The notes: generated by a model not told the origin, from the sequence alone. A stretch of DNA of 12,343 nucleotides from an uncultured Flavihumibacter sp. (GCA_946482545.1 CAMLRX010000146.1:1-12343), one strand, 5' to 3'. Counted from the first letter of the stretch, positions 1-7,897 are shown. Numbers and translations: made by a program.

Positions 1-64
1 CTCTTTTCCGTCTTATGAATTTATTAACCATTAACTCCTTATTTTCGGCCCGTTAACCCTGTTT
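1..64 (+). promoter_or_regulatory. Leader upstream of the beta-propeller gene
   Basis: This short AT-rich stretch precedes the first gene and is cut by the left edge. It carries three copies of TTAAC (24-28, 31-35, 53-57). The first two sit in a 7-nt-spaced direct repeat of ATTAAC, and the third lies within the palindrome GTTAAC. A weak TATTTTCG (about 40-47) resembles the Bacteroidota -7 element TAnnTTTG with one mismatch, but no good -33 partner is visible. A promoter here is likely from position, but the exact site is not established. Confidence 0.25.
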
Positions 65-1306
65 ATGCGTAAGAACCTGTTAGACCTGTCCTTAGCAGCC
101 TGTATGCTGTTTTTATCTATTTCCGCCAATTGCCAGCTCCAGAAAATTTACCTCAACCCAAAAGCAGTGGGCAATGCAAAGCAAACTGACTTCGTGGATT
201 CGATCCGCTTCTTCCCGCTTGAACAACCACCCAATGTTTCTCCTGGTGCGAATATGGGCGTAGACATCACGCAAGACTATTTCCTGCTTACCGACTTTCC
301 TAAAAAGAACCTGTTCCTGTACAACAAATCAGGCCGCCTGGTGAAGACGGTTTCCTTCAAACAACTCGGCAATGAATTTTACCCGGAATATATTGAAGAA
401 AGGAATCAGATCGTGTTCCTGGGTCGCAATAAGAACTTCAGTCTTACCCCCAAAGATGCCATCAGCATAGAAATAAACTGGAACAATCCAAAGAACAGGA
501 AATACTACAGAAAGTACGTTATCGACCTCGGCGACACCAGTTTCGCCCTGAAAAAAATGTTGCCTGAACAGCATGAAATAATGAGGGCAGTACATTATTA
601 CGACGGCCGATTTCTGAACGGAAAAATCACCACCAGCAATTTGTATAAAGACAGCCTCGATTATGAGGCTAAAATCATCCACAACAACAATATCCTCAAA
701 GGTTATTTTCCCTACAACCGCATCAAAGAACCGAGGTTCGCTTTCACGCAGGTAGGTGTCTATTTCAGCAAAACAGACACCGCCTATATCCGCTATGTAT
801 TAAGACCATATTGCGATACCATCTACAAACTGGTGAAGGACAGTCTTTATCCCACCTGCCAACTGGTGCTCCCCATGGAAAATAAACTTCCGGCAGATTT
901 TAATTCCAGGTCCTTCAAAAGCAGTTCAGACCGTACCAATTTTGAAAGGAACAATGCCATGTTGTTTCGCCAGGCCGCCAGCTTTTTTGAGACAACAAAA
1001 GCCGTGTACATCACCATCAGATACCTTTCCAACTACGGTTCCTATATCTACAACAAGGAAACCAATACTACCTATAAGGCCGCGAACATTAAAGCAGATA
1101 CCACACAGTATAATCTTCAGTTAATCGCTGAATATGGAAACCAACGCAGAAACGGCAGTTTTTTTAAACTGATCAGGGCCAGAGACCTGCAAACATTTTT
1201 TCAGCAACACAAAGATGCGGTGCCACCTCCCGACCTGAAGGCCTTCCTGCAAGGAAATCCTTCTCCTGAAAGTCCGGTTATCGTATCCTTTAAACTGAAA
1301 AACTGA
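65..1306 (+). CDS. Secreted 6-bladed beta-propeller-like protein
   Basis: The product is 413 residues with an N-terminal Sec signal peptide: a basic start, a hydrophobic core at about residues 6-21, and a likely cut near residue 22-24. No convincing lipobox is seen. The body resembles the Bacteroidota 6-bladed beta-propeller family (DUF5128-like). It begins with a DSIRFFPLE strand, continues with a FLYNKSGRLVKTV strand, and has LGNEFYPEY at residues 101-109, which corresponds loosely to the family's GxGPGEY-type turn. These proteins are exported and found in many Bacteroidota, and no enzymatic role is established. The stop lies 4 nt before the start of the following outer-membrane barrel gene, so the two are almost certainly co-transcribed and probably translationally coupled. 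That suggests a periplasmic or surface partner of the barrel. The family call is from pattern only; the protein could be an uncharacterised relative. No catalytic motif was recognised. Confidence 0.6.
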   Translation: MRKNLLDLSLAACMLFLSISANCQLQKIYLNPKAVGNAKQTDFVDSIRFFPLEQPPNVSPGANMGVDITQDYFLLTDFPKKNLFLYNKSGRLVKTVSFKQLGNEFYPEYIEERNQIVFLGRNKNFSLTPKDAISIEINWNNPKNRKYYRKYVIDLGDTSFALKKMLPEQHEIMRAVHYYDGRFLNGKITTSNLYKDSLDYEAKIIHNNNILKGYFPYNRIKEPRFAFTQVGVYFSKTDTAYIRYVLRPYCDTIYKLVKDSLYPTCQLVLPMENKLPADFNSRSFKSSSDRTNFERNNAMLFRQAASFFETTKAVYITIRYLSNYGSYIYNKETNTTYKAANIKADTTQYNLQLIAEYGNQRRNGSFFKLIRARDLQTFFQQHKDAVPPPDLKAFLQGNPSPESPVIVSFKLKN

Positions 1307-1310
1307 TCTT

Positions 1311-4121
1311 ATGAAACGTATACTCATTCTTATACTCTCCCTGTTCAGCAGTGCTATACTATTGGCGCAATCCGGAAAACTGACAGGCGCTGTACTTGAC
1401 TCCCTCACCAAAACACCCATGGAGCTGGCCACGGTGAGCCTGTTCAACAATGACTCTACGCTTATCGGCTACAAACTTTCCGATAAAGAAGGCATGTTCT
1501 CTTTCGATAAACTCCCGTTGAACAAACCGCTTAAACTTACCGTGTCGTATGTAGGTTACAAAGATTTCTCTTCCGTTGTAACACTTGAAAAACCATCGGG
1601 CGACACCCTCAACATTTTACTCAGCATCAGCATGGACGATTCCAACGCCGTAGTGGTTACGGCCGCGGCGCCCATTCGCATGAACGGCGATACGCTTGAA
1701 ATCAACCCCGCGGCATTTAAAATGCGGCCCGATGCCGTGGTAGAGGAATTGCTGAATGAAGTGCCCGGCATCACCATCTGGTCCGACGGTACCATTACGG
1801 TGAACGGAAGAAAAGTACAGAACTTTTATGTGGACGGAAAACCCTTTCTTGGCGTATCTGATCCGCGCTTCGCCACACAGAATCTTCCCAAAACCGCCAT
1901 TGAAAAAATACAGGTGTACCAGGAATACGACAGGACCAACATTGGCAAAGAAAAACAACCGCAGGACTCCATCCTGAATATGAACGTTAAACTAAAAGAA
2001 AGCAGCAAAAAAGGTTATTTCGGAAAGATGGGTGCGGGATACGGAACCAGCGACCGCTTCGAATCGGACCTCAGCTTCCAGGTGTACAATAAAAAAAGCA
2101 GTCTGGCCCTCGGTGGGGGCTACAATAATATTAATAAAGGGATTGGCAACCTCCAGGAGCTTCTCGTAAACAATACCTACCGGAACTTCAACCCCAACCT
2201 CTACAATGTAGGCAACTTTGGCGGGCAGGGCATCAATAAAAACCACGCCATTGGTGGCATGTTCACACACAATTTTATAGAAAGCCAGAACAGCCGCCAA
2301 CGCAATGGCATAATGCTTAGCTATACAAAATCGGGCATGAATACTTTCATAACAAACCTTCAATTACAGGACCGAACAACCGCCGCCACCCCCCAGATGA
2401 TCCGTGAGGAAGGAACACGCAACAACAATACCGACCAGCACAGCGTTAGCTTTACATACGAAAAATCAACAGGATACAGCGATAACCTGCAGGTGGGCGG
2501 CAACGCAGGTTTCAATAAAGAAACAGGCAGTTCCGACGCGCTAACGGAAGTAAGAGACGGTATGGGCGCACTGCAAAGCACCAATACCAACCGTTCCCTG
2601 TTCAGCAACAGGTCGGAAAACAGTGGAATGAATTTATCTTTCTCGCGTTCCGATGAATACAATCCGTTGAAAAGTTTCAACTTCCAACTGAACGTCCAGC
2701 AAAACGAAAACCGCAATCAAAACGATGCGCAGAGTGTATTCAACTCGTTCACCGACAACAGCACCGATACTTCTTTCGTGCGCCGTTATACGTCCGACAA
2801 CCAATCGACGCGCGTGGGCGGCTCCCTGAATTACCAGGGTGTCAAAAGATTATTATTCGGCAGGTTCGATCTTTGGGGCATCTCCCTCAACTTCAACCAA
2901 TCGTTTGGCCTGCAACGCTCGTCCAACAATGCAGGCGTAAGCGATTTCGATAGTACCAGCGGAACCTACAGCGTCAACAGCAATCTTTCCAACTACAACA
3001 AAAGAGAGGAACTGCAATATACCCCCATGCTGTCGGCCAATAAAAATTTCAGCAAGTGGTCGGAAACTTTTAACCGGAACATTACTTTCTCCGCCAGGAT
3101 CGGACAAGACTTCAAAGCTGATCGGAACACTTCTTCCATCGACAAAAGAAACCTCAACCGCTCCTTTCAATTCCTGCGCTATGAAGGATCGGTGTACCAC
3201 CAGTACTTCAAGATGCAGCAGTTTATGTACTATTCCTCCCTGAACTATTCACGGACCTTTAATTACGCCTCCATCGACCAATTGTACACCATTGTGGATG
3301 ACATCAATGCTTACCAGATCAGGATCGGGAATCCCGGATTGAAAAATACGATCAACCATAACGTCAATTTTTTCGCCCAGTTCAACACACAGTCGCCAAA
3401 GTCTAAGTACGGTGTGGGCGCCAATCTGAATGGAATGTACAGCATCAATAAAAGTCCCGTGATCGACAGCGTCATTAACGACCTATCCGGAAAAAGAATT
3501 TACTACTATACGAATGCAGGGCAAGGCACCAACTTTTACTCTAATGTCGGTTTTAACGTTTCCAGGAGAATCCAAAAAAGTTCCATTCAGCTCTCCTACA
3601 ACGGGAACCTGAATCAGGGTAAAAACCCCAGCTATATAGATGGGCTGTATACGATAAGCCAGAACAACAGCCTGAGCAACCGGGTTTCGTTGCAGTTCTC
3701 GCTCCGCTCGCTGCTGGTCGTGAATCTGTCCAGGAACATGCAAGTCAATAAAACCAAACAAACGGCTGCCGGACTCACTCCTTTTAAAAATACCAGTCAG
3801 GGTACCCGCGGAGGCATAACACTTAACTACCCTAAAAATTTCACCTTCAGCAGCACATTGGATAACGTGGAAAACTCGGGGCTCGAAAAGCCTATCCTGC
3901 TCTGGAATGCTTTTGCATCTTACCGTTTCCTCAACCAGCAGGGAGAGCTGAAACTTACCGGCATGGATTTGCTGAAGCAATACCAGAACGTGTCGAACTA
4001 TGTGAACCAGTTTGGCACCACTACCAGTATTTCCAATGGTTTACAGCAATACTTCCTGGTTACTTTTTCTTATTTCCCGCGGAAGTTCGGGAAAAGGGAA
4101 ATTAAGAGGAAGGATGGATAG
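1311..4121 (+). CDS. Outer-membrane beta-barrel protein, TonB-receptor-like (OMP_b-brl_3 type)
   Basis: The product is 936 residues. A signal peptide (about 1-20, ending LLAQ) is followed by a carboxypeptidase-regulatory-like Ig domain (about 22-108, with GAVLDSLTKTPMELATVSL and VSYVGYKDF). A plug-like domain follows (about 125-215, with DTLEINPAAF from residue 127, LLNEVPGITI, and YVDGKPFLG from residue 173). The remainder (about 235-925) is a long series of amphipathic strands rich in Asn, Ser, Tyr and Phe, typical of a large transmembrane barrel. This order fits the outer-membrane beta-barrel family often annotated as TonB-dependent-receptor-like. It differs from SusC: no SusD follows, and no clear TonB box was seen between signal and Ig domain. 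It probably imports or secretes a substrate across the outer membrane, but the substrate is unknown. It is preceded at 4 nt by the propeller gene and followed at once by a hairpin that may end the transcript. The last 42 nt are strikingly G-rich and C-poor. Confidence 0.85.
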   Translation: MKRILILILSLFSSAILLAQSGKLTGAVLDSLTKTPMELATVSLFNNDSTLIGYKLSDKEGMFSFDKLPLNKPLKLTVSYVGYKDFSSVVTLEKPSGDTLNILLSISMDDSNAVVVTAAAPIRMNGDTLEINPAAFKMRPDAVVEELLNEVPGITIWSDGTITVNGRKVQNFYVDGKPFLGVSDPRFATQNLPKTAIEKIQVYQEYDRTNIGKEKQPQDSILNMNVKLKESSKKGYFGKMGAGYGTSDRFESDLSFQVYNKKSSLALGGGYNNINKGIGNLQELLVNNTYRNFNPNLYNVGNFGGQGINKNHAIGGMFTHNFIESQNSRQRNGIMLSYTKSGMNTFITNLQLQDRTTAATPQMIREEGTRNNNTDQHSVSFTYEKSTGYSDNLQVGGNAGFNKETGSSDALTEVRDGMGALQSTNTNRSLFSNRSENSGMNLSFSRSDEYNPLKSFNFQLNVQQNENRNQNDAQSVFNSFTDNSTDTSFVRRYTSDNQSTRVGGSLNYQGVKRLLFGRFDLWGISLNFNQSFGLQRSSNNAGVSDFDSTSGTYSVNSNLSNYNKREELQYTPMLSANKNFSKWSETFNRNITFSARIGQDFKADRNTSSIDKRNLNRSFQFLRYEGSVYHQYFKMQQFMYYSSLNYSRTFNYASIDQLYTIVDDINAYQIRIGNPGLKNTINHNVNFFAQFNTQSPKSKYGVGANLNGMYSINKSPVIDSVINDLSGKRIYYYTNAGQGTNFYSNVGFNVSRRIQKSSIQLSYNGNLNQGKNPSYIDGLYTISQNNSLSNRVSLQFSLRSLLVVNLSRNMQVNKTKQTAAGLTPFKNTSQGTRGGITLNYPKNFTFSSTLDNVENSGLEKPILLWNAFASYRFLNQQGELKLTGMDLLKQYQNVSNYVNQFGTTTSISNGLQQYFLVTFSYFPRKFGKREIKRKDG

Positions 4122-4150
4122 TGGGATAAACCAATCCCGCATTATATTTT
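4121..4150 (+). terminator. Intrinsic terminator after the barrel gene
   Basis: GTGGGAT (4121-4127) can pair with ATCCCGC (4134-4140) around the 6-nt loop AAACCA. This gives a 7-bp stem with one G-T wobble pair. It is followed by the T-rich tail ATTATATTTT (4141-4150). The stem begins on the last base of the barrel stop codon. This is a fair rho-independent terminator for the propeller/barrel transcript, though the T-tract is interrupted by A residues. Termination has not been tested. Confidence 0.5.
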
Positions 4151-4175
4151 GCTATAAGATATTTCACTATTTTGT
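4148..4175 (+). promoter_or_regulatory. Possible promoter of the six-helix membrane protein gene
   Basis: TTTG (4148-4151) and TATTTTG (4169-4175) are 17 nt apart and lie 42 nt before the ATG at 4218. They resemble the Bacteroidota -33 (TTTG) and -7 (TAnnTTTG) elements, but the -7 element is one base short. The placement after a terminator-like hairpin supports separate transcription of the downstream gene. The match is weak. Confidence 0.25.
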
Positions 4176-4217
4176 TGCCGGTTGCATCCATTCCTACAAC
4201 ATTAAACACCAGGCAAC

Positions 4218-4850
4218 ATGGCAAAAAAATACATTGTACTGCTGTGCCTACTGCTTTCTGTGGCGCTGCTCTTCATCGCAGCCTTTCTTTATCCCGGCGG
4301 TTCCATCCAGGATAAAAATGCTGTGGGATTCATCTGGAACAGGAATTTCATCAGCAACCTGTTTGGAGCAAAAGCGCTGAATGGCGCTGAGAACAGGGCC
4401 AGGATATGGGCCATCATCGGCATGGCGTTCCACGCTATTGGCAACGGCCTCTTCTTTCTGCATACGGCGAAGAAAATGCCTTCCCGCCATGCGGCTATGG
4501 TCCTGAAATTCGTCGGTTTTACCAATATGTTGTTCAGTTTCCTGATCGCCACGCCACTCCATGATATAATGGTGACGATCTCCAGTACACTGTCGTTGCT
4601 GGGCATATTTTACATTACCGTATTCATCCTGAGAACAAAGTTGCACGGCTTAAAAATCAGTTGCATCGCCTTCATGCTGCTGTTCTACTATACTCTTTTT
4701 TTATACGGCACCGGAGATTGGATCATGCTGGCTATTATGCAGAAGGTATCCCTCGCATGTTCCATGATCCTGGTATTATGGGTGGAATATTTTACGAAAC
4801 AGGAAGATTTTCTGGTGGTGAAAAAAGAAAAGATAACAACAGGAATATAA
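4218..4850 (+). CDS. Six-helix integral membrane protein of unknown function
   Basis: The product is 210 residues and is mostly hydrophobic. Six membrane helices can be drawn: about 5-25, 63-84, 93-113, 116-138, 145-163 and 167-190. The loop between helices 1 and 2 is the longest and contains NRNFISNLFGAKALNG. A polar pair, PLHDIM, sits between helices 3 and 4. The C-terminus is short, charged and lysine-rich (KKEKITTGI). Size and helix count recall the DUF998/Frag1-like membrane proteins, but no signature was recognised that would prove this and no catalytic motif is visible. The start is the ATG preceded by CAGGCAAC, which is only a weak ribosome-binding site. The gene has its own possible promoter and a terminator upstream. 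It converges with a 12-nt gap on the lipoprotein gene, so its link to sugar metabolism is unknown. Confidence 0.75.
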   Translation: MAKKYIVLLCLLLSVALLFIAAFLYPGGSIQDKNAVGFIWNRNFISNLFGAKALNGAENRARIWAIIGMAFHAIGNGLFFLHTAKKMPSRHAAMVLKFVGFTNMLFSFLIATPLHDIMVTISSTLSLLGIFYITVFILRTKLHGLKISCIAFMLLFYYTLFLYGTGDWIMLAIMQKVSLACSMILVLWVEYFTKQEDFLVVKKEKITTGI

Positions 4851-4862
4851 CCGGGTTGAAAT

Positions 4863-5504
4863 TTATTGCGGAAAAGGCATACTTACCTTTCGATCTCCCC
4901 TTATGAGCCTGGGCATTCCCGCCATGCGTGCAAGGGGCTCCGTGGCATTCATCTCATAAGCGTATTCCATAAACATACTGTCGCAGGTTTGCTTGAAAAA
5001 CGCCGCTTTAGCGGCGGAAAAAGAAAGCACGCCTGCCCGTTGGTAACGGGCATTAAACTGAAACTCCGCGTTGTATGTTTTACCTAACAATTTCGTCTCG
5101 CGCACCTCAGTAACTTCCCCCGATTTTATATGAGTAGCGTCCAACGCACTATTCCAATCTAAACTGTATTTGTAAAACATGGCATTACCAGGCTGTTGTT
5201 GAAAACCAGGGCCAGACAAACTTCTTTTTCGCATTCCACTGTCTACAAGGCTGTACGTGAGTAATCCTTCATTACTTAATTCATTCAGCACTGAATCTAT
5301 CCCGGTGGTAGTTGACAACAGGATGGAATCGGGAACGATCAAAAAGGTGTTGGGTGGAAGCGGATCGTATTTGCTGATGTTGGCGATTGCTGAACTACCG
5401 AGCTGTTCTATCCTCGTGCAGGAAGTGTAAATGCAGCCGGAATTAAAAAGAGATAGCACGGAAACCAGCACAGCTGTTTTGGTAAAGAATTTCGAAAAAG
5501 GCAT
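4863..5504 (-). CDS. Putative lipoprotein of unknown function
   Basis: Read from the ATG at 5504, the product is 213 residues. The frame stays open upstream to an ATG at 5591. The internal start is preferred because a lipoprotein-type signal begins there (MPFSKFFTK, hydrophobic core about residues 10-20, then NSGC with Cys24), and because the best promoter candidate (5520-5547) lies inside the longer version. The lipobox is atypical, with Asn rather than Leu at -3, so lipidation is likely but not certain. The mature part is soluble-looking, with alternating short strands and helices. It includes a PNTFLIVPDSILLSTTTGID segment near residue 60 and a basic C-terminus (RLIRGDRKVSMPFPQ). No family was recognised. 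The gene is transcribed divergently from GH92 and shares a control region with it, which hints at, but does not show, joint regulation. Confidence 0.65.
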   Translation of the reverse strand: MPFSKFFTKTAVLVSVLSLFNSGCIYTSCTRIEQLGSSAIANISKYDPLPPNTFLIVPDSILLSTTTGIDSVLNELSNEGLLTYSLVDSGMRKRSLSGPGFQQQPGNAMFYKYSLDWNSALDATHIKSGEVTEVRETKLLGKTYNAEFQFNARYQRAGVLSFSAAKAAFFKQTCDSMFMEYAYEMNATEPLARMAGMPRLIRGDRKVSMPFPQ

Positions 5505-5519
5505 AAGGTTTACTTTTAA

Positions 5520-5547
5520 TAAATATAAGGCGCAGTTGAATCTGCAA
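5520..5547 (-). promoter_or_regulatory. Promoter candidate for the lipoprotein gene
   Basis: On the minus strand, ATTG (TTG complementing 5545-5547) is followed after 17 nt by TATATTTA (complementing 5520-5527). The latter matches the Bacteroidota -7 consensus TAnnTTTG at all but the last base. Transcription would start near 5512, giving a leader of roughly 8 nt before the ATG at 5504. The -33-like TTG falls inside one copy of the 10-nt repeat listed separately. Confidence 0.4.
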
Positions 5548-5653
5548 TTGTTAACCAACTTCAAACAGAATGTTAAGCGCAAAGACTTCACAAAAAAATA
5601 AACCGTGAACTTGCCGGCCCTTTGCTGCTTTACCTACCTTCAACAATTGTTAA
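5545..5653. repeat. Paired 10-nt direct repeat CAATTGTTAA in the divergent control region
   Basis: CAATTGTTAA occurs exactly at 5545-5554 and again at 5644-5653, which is 99 nt apart start to start, both in the same orientation. The second copy lies within AACAATTGTT, a perfect palindrome (5642-5651). The first copy overlaps the -33-like element of the lipoprotein promoter and the second lies just downstream of the GH92 promoter candidate. Two operator half-sites for a shared regulator are one reading; chance in AT-rich DNA is another. Confidence 0.35.
5611..5642 (+). promoter_or_regulatory. Possible promoter of the GH92 gene
   Basis: TTG (5611-5613) followed after 21 nt by TACCTTCA (5635-5642) resembles the -33/-7 pattern, with two mismatches in the -7 element. 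It would give a leader of about 70 nt before the ATG at 5719. That leader is rich in A and C and has no strong Shine-Dalgarno sequence, which is usual in this phylum. The assignment is tentative. Confidence 0.25.
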
Positions 5654-5718
5654 TGCATTCCGGACAATATACAAACAACAACAACTCATCCTTTCTTTAC
5701 AGCCACATACCTTAAAAA

Positions 5719-7776
5719 ATGAAACATATTTTTGGCTTTCTGTTCCTTCTTTCCATCTGCTCCGCACAGGCGCAAAAAACCGTCTCTGAAGGAAATTTCG
5801 CTACACTGGTGAATGTATTTCTCGGCACTTCCGGCGACCACGGACAAGTTTCTCCCGCCGCCTCCTATCCCTTTAGCATGATGAGCATCGGGCCGCAAAC
5901 TTATCCGCATACCCATACAGGTTATGAACACAATGCTAAAAAGTTCCTGGGCTTTACGCACAACCGCTTTGAAGGTGTGGGCTGCACCGGAAGTGGTGGG
6001 AATATCCTGATCAAACCGTTTCTCGTAAACAAGGAGCAGGATGTTTTGTGGAAGAAAAGGGAAAAAGCAGCACCCGGCTACTATCAGGTGCAATTTACCA
6101 ATGGCATTTCCGCTGAAATGACGGTAGTCGAAAAATCCGGTATGCACCAGTATACTTTTCCCGATCACAACATGGGATTTGAACTGAACCTCGATCATAC
6201 CCTCTCCAACCGGTTCGTGGCCGAAGAACATAGTATTGATGGCAACACCATTAGTGGATGGATTGAATCCACCACCACCTGTAATGCAGGAAAATACAGG
6301 GTTTATTACACCCTGTCCTTTTCAGAAGCGGTAACCTGGAACAAAATATCAGCACACCGCTACACCGTATTGCCGAAAACCAACAGTAAAACAATAAACG
6401 TAAAAGTAGCGTTCTCTTCAGGAGATGTGGAACACGCGAAACAAGCTTTGCCCAGGCAAACCTTCTCCCAACTCCGCTCCGCTGCGTTCAATGCCTGGAA
6501 TAAAATGCTTGGCGCCATTAAAGTAGAAGGTGATGTTGAAAGGAAGAAATTACTCTATTCGTTGTTATACCGCACCATTCAATCGCCTTACATTATTTCA
6601 GAAAAAGACGGCTCCTTCCGTGGCAATGATGGTTCGCTGCAACATGCAAAAGACACCATGTACAACGGATGGGCCATCTGGGACAATTACCGCACACAAC
6701 TGCCCCTGATTTCCCTTGCATGGCCGCAACAATTCCGGGGTATGGCCAACTCTATCGCCAACCTTTACCGCTTCGGTAAAAAGGATTATGCCACGCAGCA
6801 TGAGCCATCCAACACCGTTCGCACAGAACATGCGGTAGTCGTATTGCTGGATGCACTCCGGAAAGGCGTTTCACTTCCCTTCAACACTATCGTGGATTCT
6901 ATGGTGAAAGAAGTGTCCAACCTCGATTATTCCCGTCCTGATAAAGCGCTGGAATCCTGCTACGATGCCTGGGCGCTTTCTAAAATACTGGATACATTAG
7001 GTAGAAAAGAAGAAGCCCTGCTGTTCCGAAACAAGGCATTGACGTACAAAACCTATTGGGAGAAGGATTTTAAAGACATCACCAAACCCGATGTAGACCG
7101 TATGCAGGCGCGCGGACTTTACCAGGGCACCATCTGGCAATACCGCTGGTTCGTTCCCTTCGATGTAAAAGGGCTGATGGAACTGGCGGGCGGCGAAAAA
7201 ACATTCACCCAACAACTGGACACCTTCTTTGAACGCGACCTCTACAACCATGCGAACGAACCCGATATCCAGGTGCCGTTCCTTTACAATGCCACCACGC
7301 AACCCTGGAAATCGCAGGCGCTGGTGCACGCCTACGCCATTGATACCGTGGTGCAGTACTATTTTAATGATAACAGCCGGGGCATTGATCCCTTTGTAGA
7401 CAGAATTTATAAGAACGAACCCAAAGCCTATATCCGCACCATGGACGATGATGCCGGTGCCATGTCGGCCTGGTTCATCTTTGCAGCGACGGGGATTTCA
7501 CCGGCCTGTGTGGGAGAACCAGTGTATTACCTGCATGCACCGTTATTTCCTTCGGTAAGTTTTACGGGGAGCGGGAAAAAGCCCTTTAATATGAAGGTGA
7601 AGAATTTTTCACCTACTAATAAGTATATCGCTTCAGTGATGTTGAATGGAAAACGGCTGAAACGGAATTATCTTTTGCATGAAGAGATTTTGCGGGGTGG
7701 GGAATTGGAGATCACGGTTTCCGGGGAGCCGGTGAAGGAGGCTTTCGGGGAGGTTTGGGTGAGTGGGATGGAGTAA
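5719..7776 (+). CDS. GH92 family glycosidase, predicted alpha-mannosidase
   Basis: The product is 685 residues, slightly short for GH92. A Sec signal peptide (about 1-18, SAQAQ) is followed by the GH92 N-terminal beta-sandwich: VNVFLGTSGDHGQVSPAAS, a HTGYEHN segment, then GFTHNRFEGVGCTGSGGN. The (alpha/alpha)6 catalytic domain carries the family landmarks WDNYRTQ (321-327), ALESCYDAWA (410-419), NEPDIQVPFLYN (from residue 513) and DDDAGAMSAW (576-585). GH92 enzymes are calcium-dependent inverting exo-alpha-mannosidases. In this family a glutamate acts as general acid and the aspartates before GxMSAW supply the base and metal contacts; Glu514 and Asp576-578 are the likely counterparts here. 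Two differences from the common pattern are Ala417, where YDDW is usual, and MDDDAG, where GN(D/E)DxG is usual. Linkage specificity cannot be read from the sequence. The enzyme is probably periplasmic or surface-located. It is transcribed alone, towards the GH88/lyase operon. The last 96 nt switch to very G-rich codons. Confidence 0.88.
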   Translation: MKHIFGFLFLLSICSAQAQKTVSEGNFATLVNVFLGTSGDHGQVSPAASYPFSMMSIGPQTYPHTHTGYEHNAKKFLGFTHNRFEGVGCTGSGGNILIKPFLVNKEQDVLWKKREKAAPGYYQVQFTNGISAEMTVVEKSGMHQYTFPDHNMGFELNLDHTLSNRFVAEEHSIDGNTISGWIESTTTCNAGKYRVYYTLSFSEAVTWNKISAHRYTVLPKTNSKTINVKVAFSSGDVEHAKQALPRQTFSQLRSAAFNAWNKMLGAIKVEGDVERKKLLYSLLYRTIQSPYIISEKDGSFRGNDGSLQHAKDTMYNGWAIWDNYRTQLPLISLAWPQQFRGMANSIANLYRFGKKDYATQHEPSNTVRTEHAVVVLLDALRKGVSLPFNTIVDSMVKEVSNLDYSRPDKALESCYDAWALSKILDTLGRKEEALLFRNKALTYKTYWEKDFKDITKPDVDRMQARGLYQGTIWQYRWFVPFDVKGLMELAGGEKTFTQQLDTFFERDLYNHANEPDIQVPFLYNATTQPWKSQALVHAYAIDTVVQYYFNDNSRGIDPFVDRIYKNEPKAYIRTMDDDAGAMSAWFIFAATGISPACVGEPVYYLHAPLFPSVSFTGSGKKPFNMKVKNFSPTNKYIASVMLNGKRLKRNYLLHEEILRGGELEITVSGEPVKEAFGEVWVSGME

Positions 7777-7841
7777 TTTTTTTCGCTGTTACAGCATGAT
7801 TGGTTGTTTCTTGAAAGGATTATGTTTGTAGAATTAATTTT

Positions 7842-7897
7842 CTCGCAACGGCAGGCTGCTTCGTTGCTCGCTATGCTCCTCCTCGCAGACGCAACGT
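7842..7897 (-). repeat. Degenerate copy of a dispersed intergenic repeat
   Basis: Read on the minus strand, this stretch contains TGCGAGGAGGAGCATAGCGA followed by GCAACGAAGCAGCCTGCC. This closely resembles an intergenic repeat I recall from many Bacteroidota and other genomes, with a core like CATTGCGAGGAG...CGACGAAGCAATC. The copy is bounded by GCAACG at 7845-7850 and 7891-7896, with the complement CGTTGC at 7862-7867 between them, so alternative hairpins can form. It sits in the convergent gap between GH92 and GH88, a usual place for such elements. Family membership is from memory; only one copy lies in this window. Confidence 0.5.

Noticed and set aside
3483..3980. A 165-codon open frame on the minus strand within the barrel gene
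   Set aside because: It is antisense to a well-supported beta-barrel coding region, has no signal, domain or ribosome-binding site, and is explained by the base composition of the + strand gene.
1311..4121. SusC of a SusC/SusD pair
   Set aside because: No SusD follows, no SusC-type TonB box was seen, and the plug/barrel layout fits the other outer-membrane barrel family better.
4012..4380. A 122-codon + strand open frame bridging the barrel end and the membrane protein start
   Set aside because: It overlaps two better-supported genes in other frames, crosses the terminator hairpin, and its translation looks non-coding.
5505..5591. A 29-residue N-terminal extension of the lipoprotein
   Set aside because: The extension precedes a complete signal sequence and contains the best promoter candidate, so it is probably untranslated.
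5686..6231. A 181-codon open frame on the minus strand overlapping the GH92 start
   Set aside because: It lies opposite the conserved GH92 N-terminal domain and its translation shows no recognisable family; it also spans the likely leader.
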